From Cytobacillus pseudoceanisediminis (lineage in GTDB: Bacteria; Bacillota; Bacilli; Bacillales; Cytobacillaceae), in NCBI RefSeq assembly GCF_023516215.1, contig NZ_CP097349.1, forward strand, positions 868,001 through 932,000: a stretch of DNA of 64,000 bases, read 5' to 3'. This document shows positions 8,562 to 16,690 of the stretch, one piece after another. How positions within the stretch are numbered: the stretch's first letter is position 1; every line of letters begins with the position of its first letter. Both the position numbers and the translations under genes were made by a program. The notes under the pieces are model-generated. The model ran no database searches. It saw nothing but the letters and a program-made list of their open reading frames with translations, and was not told the origin of the DNA.

Positions 8562-9335
8562 TTGGAAAAAATACTGGAAACAAAAAGCCTATCGGTTTCC
8601 TTTGGCGAGCATGATGTCATCAAAGATGTGAGCCTGGAAATAGAGCGAGGGAAACTGACGTCGATTATCGGTCCCAATGGGGCAGGCAAGACCACACTCT
8701 TTAACCTGCTGAGCGGTCAGATCGCTCCGACAAAAGGAGAGATTTATTTTAAAAAAGATAATGTAACCAAGCTTTCGGTACCCTTACGGGCGAGAAGGGG
8801 CATCGGCCGCTCCTTCCAGCTCACCAATATTTTTCCGGAGCTGACGGTCCTGGAAAATATCAGGCTGGCTATCCAGTCATCGAGCAAAGATTATTATTCG
8901 ATCTTACCAAGGCTATCTTTCATGAGCCGCCAGCAGGAGGAAGCAAAAGCGGCCATGGAGCGGTGCATGCTAAGCGGCAAGGAAGATGTGCTGGCACAGG
9001 ATCTGGCACATGGAGAAAAACGAAAACTGGAGCTGGCCATGCTGCTGGCTCTTAAAACAGAACTGCTTCTGCTCGATGAGCCGACGGCAGGCATATCGAT
9101 TGAAGAGATCCCTGCGATTCTGGAAGTGATTGAGAACATTAAGAAGGAAGGCATGTACACGATTGTCTTAATCGAACACAAAATGGAAATGGTCATGCAT
9201 CTGTCCGATACCCTTGTGGTGCTATTCAATGGAGAGCTCTTGGCCAGTGGCAATCCGAAGGAAATTATTAAGGATCAAAGAGTTCAGACGGCATATTTAG
9301 GAGGCTTGCACCGTGAGTCTATTAAAACTGGATAA
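8562..9335 (+). CDS. Liv-type ABC transporter ATP-binding protein (LivG-like)
   Basis: A 257-residue ATPase with Walker A GPNGAGKTT, Q-loop region GRSFQLTNIFPELTV, a LivG-style signature LAHGEKRKLELAM in place of LSGGQ, and Walker B LLLLDEPTAG followed by the IEHKMEMV switch. These features are characteristic of the LivG half of branched-chain amino acid type importers. Start: TTG at 8562 with AAGGAGG at 8545-8551. It overlaps the next ATPase gene by 23 bases. Confidence 0.9.
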   Translation: MEKILETKSLSVSFGEHDVIKDVSLEIERGKLTSIIGPNGAGKTTLFNLLSGQIAPTKGEIYFKKDNVTKLSVPLRARRGIGRSFQLTNIFPELTVLENIRLAIQSSSKDYYSILPRLSFMSRQQEEAKAAMERCMLSGKEDVLAQDLAHGEKRKLELAMLLALKTELLLLDEPTAGISIEEIPAILEVIENIKKEGMYTIVLIEHKMEMVMHLSDTLVVLFNGELLASGNPKEIIKDQRVQTAYLGGLHRESIKTG

Positions 9336-10017
9336 TCTGGAGACCTATTTGGGTCAATATCACATTCTTCAGGGTGTGTCCATGTCTGTGGAAGAGGGAA
9401 GCATCACCGTTCTCTTCGGGAGAAATGGCGCAGGCAAAACGACAACACTGCGGACCATCATGGGCTTTAACTCATCCACCACGGGTTCCGTGCATTATCA
9501 CGATCAGAAGATCAGTGGAATCCCTACCCACCTTATCTCCAGAAAAGGAATCGGCTATGTGCCGGAAAATCAGGGAATGTTCAGTGCGCTGACAGTAGAA
9601 GAAACCCTGTATCTGGCCAAGGCAAAGAGCACAGGTGAGACAGAGGAAAAAATGGAGTGGATGTTGGAGCTCTTCCCGGATTTGAAGAAGTTCTGGAGCA
9701 AGAAAAGCGGATTGCTTTCCGGCGGACAAAAACAGATGCTTGCCATTGCCAGAGCCTATATCAATGGAGATGGACTCCTGCTGATAGATGAACCTAGCAA
9801 AGGACTTTCACCCATTATGGTGGAAAAACTCATGGAATCTATTCTGAAAATGAAGGAAAAAACAACGATACTGCTTGTGGAACAGAATTTCCTAATGGCG
9901 AGTGAAATCGGCGATTACTTTTACATTATGGACGACGGAAAAATAGTCCATGATGGCAGCATGCAGGATCTTAAGGAAGACAAGGAATCCTGTCAGAAAT
10001 ACTTGGGCATCGCGTAA
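9313..10017 (+). CDS. Liv-type ABC transporter ATP-binding protein (LivF-like)
   Basis: A 234-residue ATPase, the second nucleotide-binding subunit. Walker A is GRNGAGKTTT, the signature LSGGQKQMLAIARA, and Walker B LLLIDEPSKGLSP followed by LVEQNFLMA, all typical of LivF. GTG at 9313 lies inside the end of the LivG-like gene, implying coupled translation. It forms a heterodimer with the LivG-like subunit to power import through the LivH/LivM-like permeases. Confidence 0.9.
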   Translation: MSLLKLDNLETYLGQYHILQGVSMSVEEGSITVLFGRNGAGKTTTLRTIMGFNSSTTGSVHYHDQKISGIPTHLISRKGIGYVPENQGMFSALTVEETLYLAKAKSTGETEEKMEWMLELFPDLKKFWSKKSGLLSGGQKQMLAIARAYINGDGLLLIDEPSKGLSPIMVEKLMESILKMKEKTTILLVEQNFLMASEIGDYFYIMDDGKIVHDGSMQDLKEDKESCQKYLGIA

Positions 10018-10036
10018 GCAGTGAAGGGGGCTGGAA

Positions 10037-10906
10037 ATGGAAGTCTTTATTAATTTATTGGTCAATGGGGTTTCAACAGGGCTTTTGATATTCCTTCTGG
10101 CTGCTGGACTTACCTTAATCTTTGGACTGATGAGTGTATTGAACTTCGCCCATGGCGGATTATTCGTCTGGGGCGCTTTCTCAGGAGCGTGGATCTTTAA
10201 AGAAACAAACAGTTTTCTATTAGCGATAGTGGGTGCAGTTGCAGTCGGAATGGTCTTGGGCTGGGTATTGGAGAGATTCCTGATCCGTCCTGTCTATGGG
10301 AATCATGTGAGACAGCTGCTGATTACATTAGGCGGGATGCTGGTATTATCGGAAAGCATCAAAATCTTCTGGGGGCCAAACCCGATAAGGGTAAACCTGC
10401 CAGCGTGGCTTGAAGGGAGCTATCAGTTTGATGGAATCATAATCATAAAATACCGTGTGTTTGTGATTGTGGTTGGATTGCTCCTGTATCTGGCATTATG
10501 GCTTTTGCTCAGCCGTACGCAGATTGGACTTATGATCAGGGCTGGAGTGCTTGATAAGGAAATGGTTCAGGCGCTCGGAATCAATGTCAAGGGTCTTTTT
10601 ACATTCGTATTCCTGCTTGGTGCTGGATTGGCTGCTTTAGGAGGAGCGCTATTGGCGCCGTATTCCGGAGTCGTTTTTGCGGAAATGGGTATGCAGTATG
10701 CCATACTGGCTTTTATTGTGGTCATCATTGGCGGAATGGGCAGTCTGCAGGGATCGGCACTGGCTTCCCTGATCGTAGGAGTAGCGGGTGCGTTTATGGC
10801 TTATTATATGCCTGATTTGTCACTGGCATTGAATATGCTCCTATTGGCCATTGTATTATTAGTAAAACCAACAGGGCTGCTGGGAGAAAAGGGGAGTGCC
10901 GTATGA
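10037..10906 (+). CDS. Liv-type ABC transporter permease (LivH-like)
   Basis: A 289-residue integral membrane protein with about eight hydrophobic segments. Family motifs are GLTLIFGLMSVLNFAHGG near the N-terminus and ILAFIVVIIGGMGSLQGSA near the C-terminus. Start: ATG at 10037 with AAGGGGG upstream. Its stop overlaps the following permease gene by four bases. It would form the translocation channel with the LivM-like subunit. Confidence 0.9.
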   Translation: MEVFINLLVNGVSTGLLIFLLAAGLTLIFGLMSVLNFAHGGLFVWGAFSGAWIFKETNSFLLAIVGAVAVGMVLGWVLERFLIRPVYGNHVRQLLITLGGMLVLSESIKIFWGPNPIRVNLPAWLEGSYQFDGIIIIKYRVFVIVVGLLLYLALWLLLSRTQIGLMIRAGVLDKEMVQALGINVKGLFTFVFLLGAGLAALGGALLAPYSGVVFAEMGMQYAILAFIVVIIGGMGSLQGSALASLIVGVAGAFMAYYMPDLSLALNMLLLAIVLLVKPTGLLGEKGSAV

Positions 10907-11901
10907 GAGGGGTATTTCAAAAAATGCCGCTGTACTGGGGGCTTGCGATTCTGCTATTCCTGCTTCTGTTTCCCTTTGTTAATGACTCCCGAAGCACACT
11001 GATTTTACTTGCACAAATCTTCATTTTTGCCATATTTGCGATGAGCTTTGATATTCTTTTAGGTTATACCGGCATTGTTTCCTTTGGTCATTGCATGTTC
11101 TTTGGGATCGGCGCGTACAGCACGGCTCTCATTTTTAATAAGCTGGATGCAACTCTGCCCAACTTTTTAATAGGATTGGTGATAGGCATCCTTCTGTCCG
11201 CTTTGGTTAGCTATATCATCGGGTTGTTATCCCTAAGGCTCAAAAGCCACTTTTATGCGATGCTGACACTGGCTGTATCACAGCTGTTTCTTGTACTGGC
11301 AGAGAAGTGGAGGGGACTGACACATGGCGGTGACGGATTTACATTCAGTGTCCCAGATGTATTCAAAGACCGTACTTCCTTCTATTATATTACGCTCTTC
11401 AGTGTGGCTGCCGTTTTTATCCTGCTGAAGCTCTTTACGGAATCATCCACAGGCAAGGTATTAAAAGCCATATCCCAGAATGAATATCGTGCAGAGGCAT
11501 TAGGGTATAAATCGCTTCATTATAAATTGATTGCCAGTGTAACGGCCGGAGTGGCAGCTTCCTTCAGCGGGGCTCTGTATGCTGTATCGTTAAGGTTCAT
11601 CAATACCAATGTCTTTTCCATTGAAGTCACGCTGGATGCCCTCCTGATGACAATGATCGGAGGACTTGGAACCCTGGCTGGTGCCATTGCAGGAGCGGGG
11701 ATTATCGAATTCTTAAGACATTATCTTTCAGAGCTTGCAATGACTTACCCCATCTTTGAACGATGGACGATTATCCTTGGGTTCTTATATATAGTGGTGC
11801 TCCTTGGGTTCCCTTCCGGCTTGGCAGGAGTTATGAAAAAATTCACATTGAAAAAGAGGAGGAAAGAGAAGAAGAAAAGGGAAATGGAGAGAGCTGCTTA
11901 G
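10903..11901 (+). CDS. Liv-type ABC transporter permease (LivM-like)
   Basis: A 332-residue membrane protein with roughly nine hydrophobic helices. LivM motifs are AMSFDILLGYTGIVSFGHCMFFGIGAY (shown in part: GYTGIVSFGH), MIGGLGTLAGAIAGA, and a very basic tail KKRRKEKKKRE. ATG overlaps the LivH-like stop (ATGA). It is the last gene of the operon; a strong hairpin terminator follows at 11944. Two decayed copies of this gene's 3' end exist at about 25.8 and 28.1 kb. Confidence 0.9.
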   Translation: MRGVFQKMPLYWGLAILLFLLLFPFVNDSRSTLILLAQIFIFAIFAMSFDILLGYTGIVSFGHCMFFGIGAYSTALIFNKLDATLPNFLIGLVIGILLSALVSYIIGLLSLRLKSHFYAMLTLAVSQLFLVLAEKWRGLTHGGDGFTFSVPDVFKDRTSFYYITLFSVAAVFILLKLFTESSTGKVLKAISQNEYRAEALGYKSLHYKLIASVTAGVAASFSGALYAVSLRFINTNVFSIEVTLDALLMTMIGGLGTLAGAIAGAGIIEFLRHYLSELAMTYPIFERWTIILGFLYIVVLLGFPSGLAGVMKKFTLKKRRKEKKKREMERAA

Positions 11902-11943
11902 GGTACTAAAAGCCATTTTGAGCCCTTAAATAATTTAGTAGAG

Positions 11944-11975
11944 AAAAACGCTCGGTCATCCCAGCGTTTTTCTTT
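11944..11975 (+). terminator. Rho-independent terminator of the Liv operon
   Basis: AAAAACGCT (11944-11952) pairs with AGCGTTTTT (11963-11971) around a 10-base loop; the T-tract follows. The same hairpin with related sequence occurs beside dinB fragments at 14969 and 28258. Confidence 0.85.
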
Positions 11976-11981
11976 CATATT

Positions 11982-12060
11982 TGTATTAGATTATAGTGGT
12001 AGATTCGCGACACATAAATTAACCCGGTCTTCTTTAGGTGGCCAATTCTAAATGATGGAT
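11982..12060 (-). pseudogene. Remnant of a dinB gene 3' end
   Basis: This stretch aligns base for base, at roughly three quarters identity by eye, with the last codons of the intact dinB gene at 28300. Read leftward it gives WPPKEDRVNL where the intact protein has GPPKEDWVNL. No upstream part of the gene remains. It follows the Liv operon terminator, the same order as at 28258-28300. Confidence 0.65.
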
Positions 12061-12122
12061 CAAATGCTTCATCATCATATCGATAGGACTGTTCTTAAAG
12101 CAGCTTGTAAAACTTATTTCGG

Positions 12123-12704
12123 TCACATATCGGTTTTAAGATTATGGGTTCTTCTAAGTGCGTGTTTCAGTTTTGGGACCAGGAGAAATGAAAAAGCCGT
12201 AACCGCCAAGTCAAGCGGCAAATAGGCCAGCATCCAGCCCCAGGCCATACTATAGCTAAACCCCTTTGGTGCTTCTGCCCAAAGAATAAGAGCTAAGTAC
12301 ATCCAGTTGGTTCCAATTATGTAATTGCATAATATGCTTAAAAATCCTGCAGTAAAATAGTGCTTTTGTTTAATAATTTGAGAATCCCCCACTAATTTTC
12401 CAGAAACATAAGCAACAGCCACAAAAGACAGCACGAAACCGAAAGTAGGGCTTAATAACTGGACAGGTCCCCCTTTAAACTGCGCAAAAACAGGTGCCCC
12501 TATTAAACCAACAAACATATAGACAAGCATTGCCAGTGTCCCTTTTCTGCTCCCTAATACCGCCCCGGCCAAAATAGCAAAGAGAAGCTGGAAAGTAATC
12601 GGAACACTCCCTATCATTAAAAAAGGGGATAGATTTGCGCCAATTGCCATTAGAGCTGCAAAAAGGCCACAAAGAACTAAATCTTGAGTGCTTAAAGCTT
12701 TCAT
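12123..12704 (-). CDS. bioY: BioY family biotin transporter substrate-binding subunit
   Basis: A 193-residue membrane protein with about six hydrophobic helices. BioY features include VPITFQLLFAILAGAVLGSR and the Phe/Gly-rich LIGAPVFAQFKGGPVQLLSP. It is the S-component that binds biotin and works with an ECF energy-coupling module encoded elsewhere. It starts at ATG 12704 with AAGGAGG just upstream on the minus strand. It is transcribed away from bioD, and each promoter carries its own BirA box, so import and synthesis should be repressed together when biotin is plentiful. Confidence 0.9.
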   Translation of the reverse strand: MKALSTQDLVLCGLFAALMAIGANLSPFLMIGSVPITFQLLFAILAGAVLGSRKGTLAMLVYMFVGLIGAPVFAQFKGGPVQLLSPTFGFVLSFVAVAYVSGKLVGDSQIIKQKHYFTAGFLSILCNYIIGTNWMYLALILWAEAPKGFSYSMAWGWMLAYLPLDLAVTAFSFLLVPKLKHALRRTHNLKTDM

Positions 12705-12722
12705 ATTAACCTCCTTGAGTTG

Positions 12723-12751
12723 TGTTAACTTAATTAGTTATTTAGTTAACA
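12723..12751. promoter_or_regulatory. BirA operator (bioY side)
   Basis: TGTTAAC (12723-12729) and GTTAACA (12745-12751) are inverted arms separated by exactly 15 bases. This matches the known Firmicute BirA box, in which biotinyl-AMP-bound BirA blocks transcription. It lies about 20 bases upstream of the bioY start. Confidence 0.85.
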
Positions 12752-12776
12752 ATAAGTTGAATATAATAGTCTCATA

Positions 12777-12805
12777 TGTTAACTTTGTTGTAAATGTGGT
12801 TAACA
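12777..12805. promoter_or_regulatory. BirA operator (bioD side)
   Basis: TGTTAAC (12777-12783) and GTTAACA (12799-12805), again with a 15-base spacer, form a second perfect BirA box about 20 bases before the bioD start. TATAAT at 12762-12767 lies between the two boxes. Confidence 0.85.
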
Positions 12806-12825
12806 TATAAAAAGGGGGAATTTAT

Positions 12826-13533
12826 ATTAAAAGTCTCTTTATAACAGGTACAGATACAGATGCAGGAAAAACGACCGCTGCCGCTCTCCTAATAGCATTT
12901 TTAACAAAGAGAGGTACCCAGGTCGCGGCATATAAGCCTGTGCAAAGTGGAGCTGAAATCATTAATGGCAAGCTTTCAGCACCTGATGTGGAATTTTATA
13001 AACTGGCCAATCCGGAATTAACAGCTTCCTATACATATTTATTTAAAAAACCATGTTCCCCGCATCTGGCAGCAAGGGAAGAAGGAAAAGAAATAGATGT
13101 CAATAAGATAATTGAACATTATGAGCAGCTGTCAGAGGACAATGATTTTGTATTAATGGAAGGTGCTGGAGGAGTTATCGTTCCTTTAAGGGATGATGGA
13201 TATAACATGCTTAATTTAATGAAAGATCTGGATGTTCCTGTTGTTATTGTAGCAAGGACAGGGGTAGGCACAATCAACCACACAACTCTTACAGCTGAGA
13301 GATTAATACAGGAGGGTGTGGATGTAAAGGGGATTATTATGAATCAGATGTCCATCGGAGATACAAAGATTGAGCAGGACAACATACAGATGATTGAACT
13401 TATGACAAAGCTGCCTGTAATTGGCATGATACCATATTTAGAAAATCCATCATCCGCAGTTGGTGATTCGGAATTCCTTGAGAACATATTTTCAAAGCTG
13501 GGCAATATAATGGAGGAGGACAGAAATGAGTGA
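12826..13533 (+). CDS. bioD: Dethiobiotin synthetase
   Basis: A 235-residue ATP-dependent enzyme that carboxylates and closes 7,8-diaminopelargonic acid to dethiobiotin. The P-loop [10 protein letters not shown] is at residues 8-17, followed by AAYKPVQSG and [11 protein letters not shown]; these are family hallmarks. An in-frame stop at 12808 leaves only ATT codons (12820, 12826) before the P-loop. AAGGGGGAA at 12812-12820 is ideally placed for ATT 12826. The first in-frame ATG (12940) would remove the P-loop. It overlaps bioA by 8 bases. Only the last two steps before biotin synthase are encoded here; bioF, bioB and the pimeloyl genes are absent. Confidence 0.88.
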   Translation: MKSLFITGTDTDAGKTTAAALLIAFLTKRGTQVAAYKPVQSGAEIINGKLSAPDVEFYKLANPELTASYTYLFKKPCSPHLAAREEGKEIDVNKIIEHYEQLSEDNDFVLMEGAGGVIVPLRDDGYNMLNLMKDLDVPVVIVARTGVGTINHTTLTAERLIQEGVDVKGIIMNQMSIGDTKIEQDNIQMIELMTKLPVIGMIPYLENPSSAVGDSEFLENIFSKLGNIMEEDRNE

Positions 13534-14886
13534 GCAGGCAAATCTATTAGAAAGCAGCACAAAGCATCTATGGCTACCGTTTACACAAATGAAAGATTAT
13601 GAGAGTGATCCGCTGATCATTGAATGCGGAGAAGGCATCATTCTGAAGGATATTTGCGGGAAGGAATACTTGGATGGCTACTCCTCACTATGGCTAAATG
13701 TACACGGCCACCGGAAAAAGGAATTGAATGAGGCTATAATGGAGCAACTTGATTTAATCGCTCATTCAACCTTATTAGGAGCAGCTAATGTTCCTGCGAT
13801 TCGGCTTGCTGAGAAACTTATTGAAATTACACCGGAGGATTTGCAGCGAGTATTCTATTCTGATTCAGGAGCAACATCAGTAGAAATTGCCATCAAGATG
13901 GCCTATCAATATTGGCAAAATAAAGGAAATCAAAAGAAAAAGAAATTCGTAACCCTCACTAACAATTATCATGGAGATACAATTGGTGCAATCAGTATTG
14001 GGAGTGTCGATCTATTTCACCGTGTCTATGGATCCTTAATGTTTCCAACGATAAAGGCCCCTTTTCCGCTCCAATACCGCAGTCCTTATTCAGGAGAAGC
14101 GGAAGTTAAAGAACGGGCATTAACAGAGCTAAGAGCCATTTTTCTGGAACATCATGAGGAAATTGCAGCCATAACACTGGAACCGCTTATCCAGGGGCAG
14201 GAGGCATGAATATCATGCCTGATGGCTATCTTAAAGGAGTAGAAGAGCTGTGCCGGGAATTCAATATCCTTTTAATTGTTGATGAGGTAGCTACTGGTTT
14301 TGGCCGGACAGGAAAGATGTTTGCAATCGAGCATGAAGGCGTTCAGCCGGATATTATGACCGTTGCGAAAGGGATAACTGGCGGCTATCTTCCCCTTGCT
14401 GCAACACTTACGACAGAGGAAATTTATAAAGAATTTTATGGCGAATATCAAGAAATGAAGACATTCTTTCATGGACATTCATACACGGGCAATCAGCTCG
14501 GATGTGCGGTTGCTTTGGCCAATCTGAAAATCTATGAAAAAGAAAAACTCGTGGAACAGGCAGCAAAAAAAGCAGAAGTTATAAAATCCGAACTAGCAGC
14601 ATTAAAAAGCCTAAAACATGCAGGAGACATCCGCCAATTAGGATTAATGTGCGGTATTGAACTAGTTCAGGATAAAGAAACAGGGAAACCTTTTCCATGG
14701 GAAAAGCGAATGGGCTATCATGCCACACTGGAAATGAGAAAAAGGGGGATGCTCACAAGGCCGCTTGGGGATGTAATCGTCTTTATGCCGCCTCTGGCGA
14801 GTTCTGATGATCAAATCAGAAAAATGGTTCAAATTATGAGTAATTCAATTGAAGCGGTGACTGAAAAAAGAAGTCAGTGGTTTTAG
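13526..14886 (+). CDS. bioA: Adenosylmethionine-8-amino-7-oxononanoate aminotransferase, frameshifted as read
   Basis: A class III PLP aminotransferase of about 453 residues that makes 7,8-diaminopelargonate from KAPA. The N-terminal part reads [12 protein letters not shown], the substrate region WLNVHGHR and PLP-phosphate region [10 protein letters not shown]. It then stops in the wrong frame after LEPLIQG. The second part resumes with MNIMPDGYL and carries [15 protein letters not shown] and the PLP lysine in VAKGITGG. One G missing from the G-run at 14194-14197 explains the break: adding it restores [10 protein letters not shown] and a normal-length protein. I regard this as a likely base-calling error. 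GGAGGAGG precedes the ATG. Confidence 0.88.
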
Positions 14887-14968
14887 AGGAGCAATCGTGT
14901 TAATTGTAATTGAATTCAGGAGATTTGTTCTCTAAAACTTCATCTCAAATAACAATACAATTAGAACG

Positions 14969-15003
14969 AAAAAACGCTTGGTAATCCAAGCGTTTTTTCT
15001 TTT
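14969..15003. terminator. Rho-independent terminator after bioA
   Basis: AAAAAACGCTTGG (14969-14981) and CCAAGCGTTTTTT (14986-14998) form a perfect 13-bp stem with a TAAT loop. It can work in both directions. Confidence 0.9.
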
Positions 15004-15006
15004 TAC

Positions 15007-15122
15007 CTTTGTCACTGATTAGTGGTGGGTTATCTGCCCCTAATTTGACCGAGTCTTCTTTAAAGTGGCCCATACACCCCAAAAGGCCGTGAGCCTACCT
15101 GGCGGTTCGGCAATGGGGCATG
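15007..15122 (-). pseudogene. Second remnant of a dinB gene 3' end
   Basis: Aligns with the C-terminal coding end of the intact dinB at 28300-28420. The leftward reading RPFGVYGPL corresponds to KPFGVYGPP of the intact protein. Stops and shifts interrupt it. Like the copy at 11982 it lies immediately behind an AAAACGC-type terminator hairpin. Confidence 0.65.
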
Positions 15123-15183
15123 TTTATTGAGGGTGGTTGCAGTTACAATAAACAATCCAATGGTACACATTACCTGAAATATG

Positions 15184-15232
15184 AACAAACCTCTCCATAT
15201 TCCTCTTTAAGGAATTACAAGAGAGGTTTGTT
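15184..15232 (-). terminator. Terminator hairpin after the Rrf2 gene
   Basis: AACAAACCTCTC (15184-15195) and GAGAGGTTTGTT (15221-15232) form a 12-bp stem directly after the stop codon of the leftward Rrf2 gene. Confidence 0.65.
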
Positions 15233-15727
15233 TTATAGGCTGCTCTTGGAGAAATATTTCCGGGTATCTTCACGTATTTGATTTGGCAAGACACGATCAA
15301 GCTCTTCATTTAACCACGAAAGTGTTTTACTGCGTAGGAAATCACGCATTTTTTCTTCGGCTGAGAGCATAACTAAATTGATGGTACAAGAGGAGGGAGC
15401 CGAAGAGCAGGTATTATCTCTATACAAATAACCATTATCTTTAATGTTTTTGCATTGAAAAATCGGCTTGGGACCTTCCACTGCTTCAATTACATCCCAA
15501 AAAGATATTTCTTCTGGAGATTTAGCGAGTTTATAGCCACCCTTAACTCCAGGAACTGAACTGACTATACCGTTTTTTGATAATTTACTGAAAATCTTTG
15601 AAAGATATGTTTCGGAAATCCCTTGGAAAGTGGAGAGTTCCTTTATTCCAATGGAAGAATCCTCTTCATTATCAATTAAATATACAAGGCAGTGAAGTGC
15701 GTATTCAACCCCAATACTATACTGCAT
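15233..15727 (-). CDS. Rrf2 family transcriptional regulator with Fe-S-type cysteines
   Basis: A 164-residue winged-helix regulator. It starts MQYSIGVEYALHCLVYL; the DNA-binding helix is ISETYLSKIFSKLSKNG, followed by the wing GVKGGYKLAK. Three cysteines (in FQCKN, NTCSS and SSCTI) sit where NsrR and IscR hold a cluster, so it may sense NO, oxidants or iron. I chose the ATG at 15727 because GAGGTG is about 7 bases upstream, rather than an ATG 30 bases earlier. It is divergent from the AhpD-like gene, whose promoter carries a long palindrome that is the likely operator. Confidence 0.88.
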   Translation of the reverse strand: MQYSIGVEYALHCLVYLIDNEEDSSIGIKELSTFQGISETYLSKIFSKLSKNGIVSSVPGVKGGYKLAKSPEEISFWDVIEAVEGPKPIFQCKNIKDNGYLYRDNTCSSAPSSCTINLVMLSAEEKMRDFLRSKTLSWLNEELDRVLPNQIREDTRKYFSKSSL

Positions 15728-15823
15728 TACTAACACCTCTTCATAAATGAGATTCATTTATCTTAAGAATTTTTATTTCTTTGTCAAACAGGGTCATTGG
15801 AATCAATTAACATGAAAAGTTGT

Positions 15824-15884
15824 TTGACATAATAAAGTGTACAATTTATTATAGATAATATCAATCGCTGATTGATGCTATCTA
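15824..15884 (+). promoter_or_regulatory. Promoter and palindromic operator of the AhpD-like gene
   Basis: TTGACA (15824-15829) and TATTAT (15847-15852) are spaced by 17 bases, a good SigA-type promoter. Directly downstream is an inverted repeat from TAGATA (15852-15857) to TATCTA (15879-15884), with inner arms ATCAATC and GATTGAT around GCT. A bound regulator would cover the transcription start. The divergent Rrf2 protein is the obvious candidate. Confidence 0.65.
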
Positions 15885-15947
15885 CAATTGAAATTTCAAA
15901 ATGCGGTTCAATTATTTATTGAATCAGCTTATAAGGAGGAATTGATA

Positions 15948-16391
15948 TTGGAACAACGAATTGATTATTACAATTTAGCACCCGAGGCAATGAAAATAAT
16001 GATGGAAATGGAGAAGTATACGAAAACGACAGGTTTAGACCGTAAACTTCGTGAACTTATAAAAATTAGGGCTTCTCAAATAAATGGCTGTGCCTATTGC
16101 ATTAACATGCATACAGCTGATGCGAGAAAAATGGGAGAAACAGAACAGCGTTTATATTGCATCAGTGCATGGAGAGAGTGCACATTTTACTCCGAAGCAG
16201 AAAAAGCAGCTCTTGAATTAACAGAGCACATAACTTTAATCCCGGCGAAACGTGTGCCAGATGAGCTTTATCAGCGGGTACGTGAACATTATGATGAGAA
16301 GCAATATATTGACCTTGTTTTAATCATCAATCAAATCAACAGCTGGAATAGAATTTCAATTGCAATGGGGAATGTCGCAACTGAAAAATAA
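15948..16391 (+). CDS. AhpD-like carboxymuconolactone decarboxylase family protein
   Basis: A 147-residue all-helical protein. The redox motif C48-x-x-C51-x-x-x-H55 (NGCAYCINMH) is that of AhpD-like alkylhydroperoxidases; NSWNRISIA near the C-terminus is also typical. TTG at 15948 is chosen because AAGGAGGA (15933-15940) is ideally placed; the longer frame from 15888 begins in the operator. It probably has a thiol-peroxidase-type or related detoxifying activity. It is divergent from the Rrf2 regulator and is a paralogue of the ECF41-linked gene at 59549. Confidence 0.85.
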   Translation: MEQRIDYYNLAPEAMKIMMEMEKYTKTTGLDRKLRELIKIRASQINGCAYCINMHTADARKMGETEQRLYCISAWRECTFYSEAEKAALELTEHITLIPAKRVPDELYQRVREHYDEKQYIDLVLIINQINSWNRISIAMGNVATEK

Positions 16392-16477
16392 TATCTCCAA
16401 CAGTTCGTGCCATAATAATATGTCAATTTTTAAACCTTGATTGTCTTTATTTCCTTAGATCGTTTTTTTAAAAATGA

Positions 16478-16495
16478 ACTTACCTTCTAGTAAGT
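16478..16495. promoter_or_regulatory. 18-bp TetR-type operator upstream of the ohr locus
   Basis: ACTTAC (16478-16483), six bases CTTCTA, then GTAAGT (16490-16495). It is identical over all 18 bases to the operator before the MFS gene (21654) and shares both arms with the one before the TetR gene (21037). It links the ohr locus to that regulator. Confidence 0.7.
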
Positions 16496-16534
16496 AAAAA
16501 ACAGTAAGCGTTCTAGACGAAAGATAAGGGCAAA

Positions 16535-16668
16535 GTGATATGGCGTGATAACTGCTTAATAGGTGTTGAAACTAGCATTACAGAAAAAGTCATTGCCGGG
16601 CTCATAAAGTTTGCCCTTAATGCAAAAGCTACTTGTGGAAAAATTGAAGCCAAAAAAATACTAATCCA
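16535..16668 (+). pseudogene. Decayed C-terminal fragment of an Ohr/OsmC gene
   Basis: An open frame upstream of the real ohr start reads GVETSITEKVIAGLIKFALN then AKATCGKIEA. This lines up with GVETSVAEEVVAEAHKVCPYAKATQGNIE at the end of the intact Ohr just downstream. The catalytic-Cys region VCPY is lost. There is no N-terminal part. It is best read as the tail of a former tandem copy, now in frame with but not part of the intact gene. Confidence 0.55.
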
Positions 16669-16690
16669 TTATAAAAAGGGAGTTTTAAAA

